Below are positions 31,928 to 39,942 of a DNA stretch of 41,858 nucleotides, piece by piece. How positions within the stretch are numbered: the stretch's first letter is position 1; each line of letters starts with the position of its first letter. Made by a program: the position numbers and the translations under genes. The notes beneath the pieces were generated by a model, which did not search any database, was not told where the DNA came from, and saw only the letters and a program-made list of their open reading frames with translations. This stretch comes from Mycoplasmatota bacterium (lineage in GTDB: Bacteria; Bacillota_I; Bacilli_A; Izemoplasmatales; Hujiaoplasmataceae), in contig JAEIOE010000016.1 in the NCBI GenBank assembly GCA_016342455.1, positions 1-41,858 of the forward strand, read 5' to 3'.

Positions 31928-32120
31928 ATAGGTCTGATACATTCGGTATCAAACCTTTTTTTGCCTTTTTTTGACATTTCTTGATTATTACATTGTACTA
32001 AAATAGTATAGGTAGTAGATAGAGAATGACATATTTTGATACAATTTTAGTAGATAATAAGAATCATTTACACGATTACATTTGAAATACACGATTAGAA
32101 ATGGATTTACACGATTACAA
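31928..32120 (+). repeat. dispersed repeat, copy D (right half)
   Basis: Hairpin GGTCTGATAC/GTATCAAACC with T7 (31931-31962), an AT-rich middle with TTTTGATACAATTTTAGTA, then TACACGATT at 32069, 32088 and 32108. Same subtype as copy F. It terminates the ATPase operon and fills the 31905-32235 gap. Confidence 0.8.
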
Positions 32121-32157
32121 TAATTTTTAGTTAATAACGGATTATATACTAGAGATT

Positions 32158-32200
32158 CAATGAAACGTTGATAGTTTTTCTTGAGAAATCATTTTATACT
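32158..32200 (+). promoter_or_regulatory. promoter with CAATGAAACGTTG box (acyltransferase)
   Basis: The 13-mer CAATGAAACGTTG (32158-32170) is followed 37 bp from its start by a -10-like TATACT (32195-32200). The same 13-mer at the same distance from TATAAT precedes the HTH gene at 33443. TTGATA overlapping the box would be a -35 at a long 21-bp spacing, which suggests activator help. Confidence 0.5.
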
Positions 32201-32235
32201 AAAGAATATAATTTGAAAGTCTAAGGAGGAATAAT

Positions 32236-33351
32236 ATGAAAAAATACTATGGAATTAGTTATCTGAAATTAATGCTAACAATGTTTGTTGTAGCACATCA
32301 TGCTTTTTTAGCATTCACACCATCAGGAGCGGCATCACCCATTCACGACGGAAATAGAACGATAATATTTTCATATGTGACTGTCTTATTTGATAATTTC
32401 TTCATGTATACATTTTTCTTGATTGCTGGTCTGTTTGCATATAAAAGTCTAGTTTCAAGAGGAAAAGCATCCTATTTTTTGTCAAGATTACTACGATTAG
32501 GGGCAGTGTTTTTTATCGCGACGTATACAGTCAATATTGTTGGTTTTTATCTAATGGAAGTAGTCAAGGGAACTGATCCATACATTAATTTTGGTTTAAG
32601 TAATTTCGCAGGATACTATGAATTCGTTGTTATGAATATTTTTCCTACTCAACATTTGTGGTTCCTATGGGTGCTATTACTGTTCAATGTTATTTTTATT
32701 GTGATTTTTCCATTCTTTAGTAAGGAGAATAAAGTATCGAAACTACTTCGCAATAATGGTGTTATTTTTATAGTAACTATGCTTGTTTTAGGTGTCTTGT
32801 TTTATAGAACTGGCTCTTTATTCTTAGGTTATGATTTTGTTACATTGTTTGGACCTTTCAGTGTTCAAATTGGGCGTGTTCCAGTTTATTTTATGATGTA
32901 TCTATTTGGGATATTACTAGGAAGAAACGGAATTGAAAATACGTTTATTGTGCAGAAATATCGAATGAAAAATTATATTTTCATATTAGTATTAGGAATT
33001 ATATCTGGACTAATCTTTGCATTATTATTAATCAACTCTCAGTTTGAACTACTCTATTATATTGGTGATATTCTAACAACAGTTACGTTTGTTTTGATCA
33101 CAATAGGGCTAATAGCTTTATTTATTAATCATTTAAATCAAGAATCAAAATTTGTAATTGTTCTATCTGAGAATGCTTTTATGATTTACATATTGCACTA
33201 TGGAGTAGTATCAGCGTTACAGGGTATCTTCTATAGAATTGATTTTAACGGTTTTTTAGAAGGTGTATTAGTATTCATTCTTGGGTTTATCATCAGTTTT
33301 GGGATATCATATTTACTTAGAAAAATTAAAATTTTAGCGAAAATAGCATAG
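32236..33351 (+). CDS. acyltransferase-3 family membrane protein
   Basis: Integral membrane O-acyltransferase-like protein, 371 aa, about ten transmembrane helices. The opening YYGISYLKLMLTMFVVAHHA, with the conserved His pair region, is the acyltransferase_3/OafA signature. The helix with NIFPTQHLWFLWVLLLFN also fits. It has no attached SGNH domain. Family members acetylate surface polysaccharides or lipids. A clear AAGGAGGAA site precedes the ATG. It shares a promoter box with the downstream HTH gene, so surface modification may be controlled by that regulator. Confidence 0.85.
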   Translation: MKKYYGISYLKLMLTMFVVAHHAFLAFTPSGAASPIHDGNRTIIFSYVTVLFDNFFMYTFFLIAGLFAYKSLVSRGKASYFLSRLLRLGAVFFIATYTVNIVGFYLMEVVKGTDPYINFGLSNFAGYYEFVVMNIFPTQHLWFLWVLLLFNVIFIVIFPFFSKENKVSKLLRNNGVIFIVTMLVLGVLFYRTGSLFLGYDFVTLFGPFSVQIGRVPVYFMMYLFGILLGRNGIENTFIVQKYRMKNYIFILVLGIISGLIFALLLINSQFELLYYIGDILTTVTFVLITIGLIALFINHLNQESKFVIVLSENAFMIYILHYGVVSALQGIFYRIDFNGFLEGVLVFILGFIISFGISYLLRKIKILAKIA

Positions 33352-33376
33352 AGAGTATTGGTAAAAGATTACAAAA

Positions 33377-33419
33377 CAATGAAACGTTGTTATGTTTTGC
33401 AGTATTTTTGCAGTATAAT
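33377..33419 (+). promoter_or_regulatory. promoter with CAATGAAACGTTG box (HTH regulator)
   Basis: CAATGAAACGTTG at 33377-33389; TATAAT at 33414-33419, exactly as far apart as in the acyltransferase promoter. The tandem TTTTGCAGTA just before the -10 is a further local feature. Confidence 0.5.
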
Positions 33420-33442
33420 ATAAGTGTTTAGGAAGTGGTGTT

Positions 33443-34144
33443 ATGACGTTTGGTGAGAGAATTAGAGCAAATAGAATTAAAAATAACATGAGCCAAAAGC
33501 AACTTGCTGAGTTGCTGAATGTGACACCTCAAACAATATCAAAATGGGAAAATGATTTATCTGAGCCAGGATTTCAAATGATTACTGAAATGACGAATGT
33601 ATTTCATATTTCACATGATGAATTGTTTATAGGGGAAACAGAAGTTTTATATCAAGGATCTATATATATAGCAAAAAAAGACCTTCGAATGAAAAAATAC
33701 TACGATTTCTTTGTAGGACTCTTGATTTTCTTATCTGTTGCGATGATTATTACAACTACTTATATCTCAACTCTTGAGATTTTAACATGGCATTTCACAT
33801 TAGGATTTGGTTTATTTACAATGTTTTGGTTATTTCTACTTTTTATGACATCCAGATGGAGATATATCTATTTGGATTCTCCGAATGATTTGCTTGATAT
33901 CTATCATGATAAAGTGGTAATTCAAAAAGGTAATTTAACGGTCGAAGGAATCAAAATTAAGAACATATATATTAAGAAATATCAATTTTATTCAGGTATT
34001 CGTGTTTATGAAAACAACGGTTTTTTGAAAATCTTAACAACAGATAATCAAATGTTAGTTGTGAGAGATATAATCGACATCGAGGATTTAAAGAAAGTTA
34101 TATATAAAATGAAAATTCAATTTATTGAGGAGGAAACAAAATGA
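33443..34144 (+). CDS. XRE HTH regulator with two membrane helices
   Basis: A 233-aa protein. HTH_3 spans residues 3-60 (RIRANRIKNNMSQKQLAELL, then TPQTISKWEND). Two transmembrane helices at about 88-108 and 117-137 follow, then a C-terminal domain of about 90 residues resembling PH-like folds (IYHDKVVIQKGNLTVEGIKI). The ATG lies after GAAGTGGTG. Its stop overlaps the next ATG (ATGA). The promoter box it shares with the acyltransferase gene makes that gene and itself likely targets. Confidence 0.8.
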   Translation: MTFGERIRANRIKNNMSQKQLAELLNVTPQTISKWENDLSEPGFQMITEMTNVFHISHDELFIGETEVLYQGSIYIAKKDLRMKKYYDFFVGLLIFLSVAMIITTTYISTLEILTWHFTLGFGLFTMFWLFLLFMTSRWRYIYLDSPNDLLDIYHDKVVIQKGNLTVEGIKIKNIYIKKYQFYSGIRVYENNGFLKILTTDNQMLVVRDIIDIEDLKKVIYKMKIQFIEEETK

Positions 34145-34347
34145 ATTATTTATGGGGAAGTTTAATGGCTTTGATTGGTTTATTTTTATTAGTTAGCGCA
34201 CTTAAGAAAAGTGAATTTATCATTTATAAACTTTTTGTAGCAAGAGCAAAACTGCTATGGGGAGATAACGTGCATTCATTCTTCGTAGTAGTAGGAGTCA
34301 TTCTAATGGGACTAAGTTCTTTATTCTTTTTTGGAATTTGGGGTTAG
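34141..34347 (+). CDS. small two-helix membrane protein
   Basis: A 68-aa protein with hydrophobic helices at about 4-21 and 45-66 and a basic loop between. The ATG overlaps the stop of the HTH-membrane regulator, and GAGGAGG lies before it, so the two are made together. It is probably a partner of the regulator in the membrane. No family recognised. Confidence 0.7.
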   Translation: MNYLWGSLMALIGLFLLVSALKKSEFIIYKLFVARAKLLWGDNVHSFFVVVGVILMGLSSLFFFGIWG

Positions 34348-34376
34348 ACATTCTATTCTAATATTTAAATACGGAA

Positions 34377-34593
34377 GTATGGGTTCGACACCCCACAATA
34401 AGATGATAGTGGAATAACCTATTTTGACACAAAGAAAATACCATTTGAAAATCAACTCATAATAAAAAAAGCTAAACTAAGCCATAATTTAGGGGTGCGC
34501 AAGTTTTCTTTGGGGGTGCGCAATTGTATTAAAATAGGTTACACAACCCATATTGAAAGCATAGGTTTGATACAATTGTATCAGGCCTTTTTT
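34377..34593 (+). repeat. dispersed repeat, copy E (left half)
   Basis: T-arm-like GGGTTCGACACCCC (34381-34394), TTTTGACACAAAGAAA block, GGGGTG twice (about 34492 and 34513), hairpin GGTTTGATAC/GTATCAGGCC with T-tract (34564-34593). The right half with TACACGATT is absent; an IS left end replaces it from 34593. Confidence 0.8.
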
Positions 34594-34710
34594 GGATTGG
34601 TATGGTTTTTAAACAGTGAGTATAAAGGTATATGTATACAAATACAGTATTTTTATATTCAAAGAAAGCAATTTAGTGATGACACTGAGTAAAACATTGA
34701 TTACTTATTA
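34593..34710 (+). repeat. relic of an IS left end (E1)
   Basis: TGGATTGGTATGGTTTTTAA at 34593-34612 equals the first 20 bases of the IS at 15673. After CAAAT (about 34643) the sequence follows instead the relic at 19.48 kb (CAAAGAAAGCAA, GACACTGAGTAAAACATTGA). No transposase gene remains. The 34348-34791 gap holds only this and copy E. Confidence 0.7.
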
Positions 34711-34791
34711 TTTTATATCATGTGTTTTTGAAAAACCACTTATTTAAGAATTGTAAAAATGGTATAATGTTGATAAAAGAGGGGGATTTAT

Positions 34792-35799
34792 ATGTTTAAT
34801 TACAATAATATTCTAAAAAACAAGGATATTTCGAGAAACATTCTTGAAGATATGTACCCTAATGAAATATTCAGTTCAGAAGAAAGAGAAGAGAAATCCT
34901 TAAAAGATATCGATTGGACTTTACGGTTTATTGTAGAAGCTATCCAAGTGGAAAATGAAATAATTTTAGAAAACTATTTTATTTGGCTTCACAGATTATT
35001 TAAAGGATTAGAAATAGATAAGATTCATATTGTAAAACTATTTAAAAGTATACAGATTATTCTAAATCAAACATATCATGACCAAGAATTAAATTCTTTT
35101 TTAAACAAGATTGAAATTAATAAGGTTCTGAAAGAAAATATCACTTCAAAAATAAATCCTTATCAAAATTCAATGGAAGAATATCTTAATGCTTTATTGC
35201 TTTCAGATAGAAATAAAGCAAAGTCAGTAGTTGATAAATTAATCTCTAAAGGGACTAAGATAGAAGATATCTATCTGTATATTTTTCAAGATGCGATGAG
35301 TCATGTAGGCAATTTATGGCATGATTCAATTATTACTGTAGGTAGAGAACACTATTGTACTGCAGTTACACAGTTTTTGATGAGCAATCTTTATACAGAA
35401 AGCCTTTTTGAAGAAGAAAAAGACAAGACTATGATAGCTTGCGCTGTAGGCTCGGATTTACATGAAATGGGAATAAGAATGGTTTCTGACATTTTTGAAT
35501 TACATGGATGGAGGGTATCATTTTTAGGATCTAATTTGCCTACAGAAGAACTTGTTAGTTTTGCAAAAGAAACAAATCCTAATTTGATTGCTTTAAGTAT
35601 AACTATGCCTTATCATATATCTATTTTAAAAAATACAATTTCTTCTATAAAACTAGAAGAAAAACTAAAAAATATACCAATTATTGTAGGTGGAGTACCA
35701 TTTATTGATAATCCAGATTTATATAAATCAGTTGGAGCAGATGCTTATGCAAAAGATGCATTAGAAGGAGTAGAAATTGCAAAAAGACTATTACAATAA
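34792..35799 (+). CDS. cobalamin-binding sensor protein
   Basis: A 335-aa protein. The C-terminal part (about 120-335) has a four-helix B12-binding cap, VGNLWHDSIITVGREHYCTA, with the Trp and Glu-His pattern of CarH-type photoreceptors and methionine-synthase modules. A Rossmann B12-binding domain follows with DLHEMG (Asp-x-His-x-x-Gly; His is the lower cobalt ligand). The N-terminal 115 residues are helical and unassigned, not an HTH as in CarH. An extended -10, TGGTATAAT (34760-34768), and AGAGGGGGAT precede the start. The GGDEF gene 31 bp downstream suggests that cobalamin, perhaps light, is linked to cyclic-di-GMP. Confidence 0.85.
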   Translation: MFNYNNILKNKDISRNILEDMYPNEIFSSEEREEKSLKDIDWTLRFIVEAIQVENEIILENYFIWLHRLFKGLEIDKIHIVKLFKSIQIILNQTYHDQELNSFLNKIEINKVLKENITSKINPYQNSMEEYLNALLLSDRNKAKSVVDKLISKGTKIEDIYLYIFQDAMSHVGNLWHDSIITVGREHYCTAVTQFLMSNLYTESLFEEEKDKTMIACAVGSDLHEMGIRMVSDIFELHGWRVSFLGSNLPTEELVSFAKETNPNLIALSITMPYHISILKNTISSIKLEEKLKNIPIIVGGVPFIDNPDLYKSVGADAYAKDALEGVEIAKRLLQ

Positions 35800-35830
35800 A
35801 CAAGCGGTTATTTAAATTGATAAAAAAACA

Positions 35831-36751
35831 TTGATTTCAGAAATTATGTTTGATGGATTCAATGATTTATCATTTGCTTTAGGAAAATCAATTATTCATA
35901 TTTTTTCAGATGTATCTCATAAGATATTTTATGAGAATTTTGAAACGGTACAGACTCAAATAGTTTCGCTAGGGTTTACTGCGGTTTTAGTAACTCAAGA
36001 GAAGGCGCTTGTTTTTATGCTAAATCCAGACGATAGAGTATTACTATTCTTGATTGGACTTCATCAAGTTGTATTACCAATTATTGATGAAATGATTCTT
36101 ATTAATAACGAGCAAATGGGTTTAATAAAGAGTCTTTATGTAAAATTAACGAGGCAGAAAGATGAAATGGGTTTTTATGAAGAGATAATGAAATTAAATA
36201 ATCTCTTAATAAATACGAGAAGAGAACTAAGATATAAGAACATTGAATTGAAGAAACTAAATTTGGACTTAGAAAAAAGTAATTTTACTGATTATTTAAC
36301 AAACGCCTTTAATAGAAGAAAATTTTTCATCGATATATATGAGTTACCAAAACAAGAGTCCTATACGCTTGTTATGATTGATTTTAATAATTTTAGAATG
36401 ATTAACAATGATTATGGGCATTCAAGAGGTGACGAGGCATTGCTTTTCTTCACGAGAAGTATACAAGAGAGAGTGTCTTCCGAGGGAGGTTTAGTATACC
36501 GTTTGGGTGGAGATGAATTTGTATTTCTAATCCCGGGAAATGCAAATATTAACATTGATGACCTTATTGAAACTTTGAATACACAGTTAAAGCAGTTCCA
36601 TAAGTTAGTTTCTATATCGTACGGGATGACGGTAGTTGATTCGAAAGTGTTTAATCAAAAAACTACAGCTGAAGAAATTTTGCATCTTGCAGATCAAAAA
36701 ATGTATCAATTCAAGACAGAATATAAGCGGAAAACAGAATTGAAACAATAA
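35831..36751 (+). CDS. GGDEF diguanylate cyclase
   Basis: Enzyme making cyclic-di-GMP from GTP, 306 aa. Residues about 1-100 are an uncharacterised sensor region (possibly PAS- or heme-NO-like in size), 110-145 a signalling coiled coil, and 148-300 the GGDEF domain, with DYLTNAFNRRKFF, VMIDFNNFRMINNDYGHSRG and the active-site LGGDEF. No RxxD inhibition site is visible before the motif. The start is uncertain: TTG 35831 or ATG 35846, both with poor ribosome sites, so translation may depend on the upstream B12-protein gene. A terminator lies at 36884. Confidence 0.88.
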   Translation: MISEIMFDGFNDLSFALGKSIIHIFSDVSHKIFYENFETVQTQIVSLGFTAVLVTQEKALVFMLNPDDRVLLFLIGLHQVVLPIIDEMILINNEQMGLIKSLYVKLTRQKDEMGFYEEIMKLNNLLINTRRELRYKNIELKKLNLDLEKSNFTDYLTNAFNRRKFFIDIYELPKQESYTLVMIDFNNFRMINNDYGHSRGDEALLFFTRSIQERVSSEGGLVYRLGGDEFVFLIPGNANINIDDLIETLNTQLKQFHKLVSISYGMTVVDSKVFNQKTTAEEILHLADQKMYQFKTEYKRKTELKQ

Positions 36752-36883
36752 ATTATTATCATTTTTTCGTATAAAAACAGTAATAGAGAGCGCTGAAATT
36801 TGTTTGCAATAAGAAAAACAATAAAGTATAATATAATTTAGAATAAATAGAATTAACAAACTTAAAAAAATATAATATAAATC

Positions 36884-36914
36884 ACTATGATGAAAAACTT
36901 TATCATAGTTTTTT
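36884..36914 (+). terminator. terminator of the B12/GGDEF operon
   Basis: ACTATGAT/ATCATAGT stem with a 10-nt loop and a T6 tail. Confidence 0.8.
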
Positions 36915-36948
36915 AAGACAATAGACAATGAAGTTGAGGAAGCATTTT

Positions 36949-39102
36949 ATGGAGAAAATCAAACAAAAAATTAACGAGCTATTATCTAATATGTCAATAA
37001 GAGAGAAAATTGGTCAATGCATTATGATTGAGCCGTTTTTCTTGCTTTCTAAATTGACTAAAGAAAATAATGAAAGCTATATTGATTTAGTAGATCCGAA
37101 GTTTTTAGATAAGATGTTGAATGAGTATCATATCGGATTTTTTCTATTTGGAGGAGTTTCTAGTCTAGGGAACGATTCGGCTGAAGAGTGGACTAATTAT
37201 TTAAAGCAAATGAACGAGTACGCTAAAACAACAAGATTGAAAATACCTTTATTGTTTGGAGCGGACGCAGTTCATGGTGTGAATTTCGTTAAAGGATCAA
37301 CAATCTTTTCTCATAATCTTGGAGTTACTTCGACTTGGAATACGGATTTAGCAAAATCTTATGCTAGCATTGTCTCTAAGGAATTAGCTGCTATTGGGTT
37401 AAACTGCAATTTTGCACCTACAATTGATGTGGCTAGAGACCAAAGGTGGGGTAGAGTATATGAATCATTAGGAGAGGACCCATATTTAGCTTCTAAGATG
37501 AGTGAAGCACTTGTCCTAGGAATGCAAAGCAATCCGCATGTTGCTGCCTGTGGAAAGCATTATTTGGGCTATGGAGAATCTAGTAATGGAATGGATAGAA
37601 CTCCAGCAAATCTTTCTGAAAGAAGTATTTTAGAAACTCACTTGCCACCTTTTGAAGCAGCGATAAAAGCTGGAGTAAAAACAATAATGGTAAACGGTGG
37701 AGATGTAAATGGTACACCAATGCCTGCGTCAAAAGATTTATTAACTGGTGTGTTAAGAAAGAAATTAGGATTCAAAGGTATTACATTATCAGACTGGGAA
37801 GATGTAAATAGACTATATAAACGTCATCATATCGTGCAATCAAGTGAAGAAGCAATCCTAAAAGCCTTTAATGCAGGATTGGATGTAAATATGGCAGTAT
37901 CAGATTTATCATCAGTTGATATCATGGAAAAACTAGTAGCTGAAAACAAAATAACAATCAAGCGTTTAAACGAAGCTTGCGCTAATGTGTTAAGAGTTAA
38001 ATTTGAACTTGGTTTGTTTGAAAGAGATGATTTTGATATAACGAAAGCAATAGAATTATGTGGTAACTTAGAAAGTAAAAATCTTGCAAAACAAGTAGCT
38101 TTAGAATCAATTACATTACTTAAAAATAAAAATAATATATTACCAATAGATAAAAAGATTAAATCAATTCTTCTAACTGGGAAAACAGCAAATAGCAAAC
38201 GTCACTTATGTGGTGGCTGGACTTTAGGTTGGGACAGTGCAAAAGAAGAGGACTTAAACTTTCCAACAATTTTAGAAGCTTTAAAAGAGAAGGTGCCGAA
38301 TGCCGAAATAACTTATGTTCCTGATATTCAAGCATTAAAAGCATTAAATGTAAGTAATAATCACTTTGACTTGTGTATAAGCGTAGTGGGAGAAGAACCA
38401 CATTCTGAGTGGGTTGGAGATACACCGGATTTAGCAGTTGAAAAAGGTGAAATAAATCTATTAATGTCAGCCTTTAAAACAAAAATACCCGTAGTAATGG
38501 TCTCTATTTTAGGGAGACCATTAAATGTTGCTTGGGCAAACGATAACTTAGCAGCTATCTTATGGGCATATTATCCTGCCACAGAGGGCGCTAATTCTAT
38601 TGCGGATGTATTATTTGGAGACTATAATCCTTCGGGTAAAACACCAATTACCTTTCCAAAATCAGGAAATCAAGTACCTATTGTTTATAATGCAAGAAAA
38701 TACAATAGCCCAGAAATAACTACTAAATACGAACCCCTATATCCCTTTGGATATGGCCTAAGTTATACAAATTTTGAATATAGTGACTTGGAAATTAGTG
38801 ATGAAGTTTCTCTTGGTGAAGATTGTTTCATTAAAGTCAAGGTAAAGAATATTGGAAATAGAGTTGGAGCGGAAGTAGTACAGTTATATTTAGAAGACAA
38901 ATATGCTTCTGTGACAAGACCTATAAAATCTTTAAAGGGATTTACAAAAATAAATTTGCTTCCGAATGAAGAGAAAACAGTTGAATTAATATTAACGAAA
39001 AAAGATTTAAGTTTTTATAATGATAAACTTCAATTTGTTCAAGAACAAAGAGAAATAGAGGTTTCAGTAGCTAATTTAACTAAAACATTTCAAGTAAAAT
39101 AA
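36949..39102 (+). CDS. glycoside hydrolase family 3 (beta-glucosidase type)
   Basis: A 717-aa enzyme that removes beta-linked sugars from oligosaccharides. ATG 36949 has GAGGAAG 6 nt upstream and is preferred over ATG 36928. The GH3 N-terminal barrel includes PLLFGADAVHGVNF, RDQRWGRVYESLGEDPYLAS and CGKHYLGYG, with the nucleophile Asp in GITLSDWEDVNR. The GH3_C domain (about 395-590) has VVGEEPHSEWVGD and PATEGANSIADVLFGD. A fibronectin III-like tail ends near 715. No signal peptide, so it acts in the cytosol on imported sugars. Single-gene unit. Confidence 0.95.
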   Translation: MEKIKQKINELLSNMSIREKIGQCIMIEPFFLLSKLTKENNESYIDLVDPKFLDKMLNEYHIGFFLFGGVSSLGNDSAEEWTNYLKQMNEYAKTTRLKIPLLFGADAVHGVNFVKGSTIFSHNLGVTSTWNTDLAKSYASIVSKELAAIGLNCNFAPTIDVARDQRWGRVYESLGEDPYLASKMSEALVLGMQSNPHVAACGKHYLGYGESSNGMDRTPANLSERSILETHLPPFEAAIKAGVKTIMVNGGDVNGTPMPASKDLLTGVLRKKLGFKGITLSDWEDVNRLYKRHHIVQSSEEAILKAFNAGLDVNMAVSDLSSVDIMEKLVAENKITIKRLNEACANVLRVKFELGLFERDDFDITKAIELCGNLESKNLAKQVALESITLLKNKNNILPIDKKIKSILLTGKTANSKRHLCGGWTLGWDSAKEEDLNFPTILEALKEKVPNAEITYVPDIQALKALNVSNNHFDLCISVVGEEPHSEWVGDTPDLAVEKGEINLLMSAFKTKIPVVMVSILGRPLNVAWANDNLAAILWAYYPATEGANSIADVLFGDYNPSGKTPITFPKSGNQVPIVYNARKYNSPEITTKYEPLYPFGYGLSYTNFEYSDLEISDEVSLGEDCFIKVKVKNIGNRVGAEVVQLYLEDKYASVTRPIKSLKGFTKINLLPNEEKTVELILTKKDLSFYNDKLQFVQEQREIEVSVANLTKTFQVK

Positions 39103-39164
39103 ACCAGTGAAAACATTTACATTGAAAAACGTGTTGCTTTCTTAAAACGAATATGCAATAATTG

Positions 39165-39407
39165 TTTTCAATAAATAGTGTTGAACAAGAGTAGTAAATT
39201 TTCGATGATGCATAGAGAGCTGTTGGTTGGTGTAAAACAGTCAGGTAGAAAATTGAACGTGCTTGGGAGCTTGGTTGTCGAAATGTTTTGAGACAATTGC
39301 GTAGAACCTGCGTTAAAGGTCTAAGAGCTTAGTAGTTATTACAATATTAAGAACTAAGGTGGTACCGCGAGCTAGAATCGTCCTTATATTTTAAGGACGA
39401 TTTTTTT
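39165..39407 (+). promoter_or_regulatory. T-box leader for the amino-acid transporter (candidate Arg specifier)
   Basis: The conserved T-box AAGGTGGTACCGCG (39356-39369) is followed by terminator AATCGTCCTT/AAGGACGATT plus T7 (39376-39407). Upstream lies a stem I with AGAGAGCTGTTGGTTGG. The likely specifier follows GAA at 39255-39257: CGT (39258-39260, arginine), then GCTTGGGAG. The bulge TGGT would read an A discriminator. Uncharged tRNA binding should favour the antiterminator and switch on the transporter operon. The specifier is an alignment-by-eye call; a shift of one base gives Thr or Val codons. Confidence 0.88.
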
Positions 39408-39429
39408 ATATTCAAAAAGGAGAATAATC

Positions 39430-39942
39430 ATGGATATCTTTAATTACGAAAAAATAAAACCTTGGATTCCTTACCTTTCAAAAGGACTTGGAATCACACT
39501 ACTAATAGCCCTGATTTCTGCTATATTTGGATTTGTATTAGGAACGGTATTAGTTTTAATGCAAAGAAATAAAGTGACAAGTAAAATTGCTGGTGCATAT
39601 ATAGATTTATTTCGGGGAACACCCCTATTATTACAATTATCAATCATATATTTTGCAGTACCTCAAGTCTTAAGAGGAATCTTTAATGAAGGACTTGGAA
39701 TGAATTTAGATTTCGGGTTACCAGCTTTATATGCCGCTTTCATTACCTTTGGTTTAAATAGTGCAGCTTACATATCTGAAATCATAAGATCGGGTATAAA
39801 CAGTGTTGATGAAGGAGAGATTGAAGCAGCTAAAGCTTTAGGTATTGACAAGTTTCATGTGTATAAAGACATTATTTTGCCGATATCTTTTAAAAACTCT
39901 TTTCCTGCTCTAATGAATGAATTTATTACATTAATCAAATAA
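39430..39942 (+). CDS. amino-acid ABC transporter permease, truncated by an in-frame TAA
   Basis: HisM/GlnP-type permease. The 170 codons before the stop contain the first helices (YLSKGLGITLLIALISAIFG), FRGTPLLLQL and the EAA loop that contacts the ATPase (EGEIEAAKALGIDKFHVYKD). The frame stops at TAA 39940-39942 after NEFITLIK. Relatives continue with E-T/S-S at this point, and here the same frame goes on TSIVSMLGIEDL to a normal C-terminus. A GAA-to-TAA change therefore removes the last helix. If not suppressed, the transporter would be inactive. The gene follows the T-box leader. Confidence 0.85.
   Translation: MDIFNYEKIKPWIPYLSKGLGITLLIALISAIFGFVLGTVLVLMQRNKVTSKIAGAYIDLFRGTPLLLQLSIIYFAVPQVLRGIFNEGLGMNLDFGLPALYAAFITFGLNSAAYISEIIRSGINSVDEGEIEAAKALGIDKFHVYKDIILPISFKNSFPALMNEFITLIK

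Noticed and set aside
36605-36928. Minus-strand ORF of 107 codons
   Set aside because: Opposite to the GGDEF gene end and its terminator; composition is Phe/Ile/Leu-rich as expected from AT-rich antisense.
26712-39942. TAA reassigned as a sense codon
   Set aside because: Most genes in the window end at TAA at the expected family length; two isolated cases do not support reassignment.
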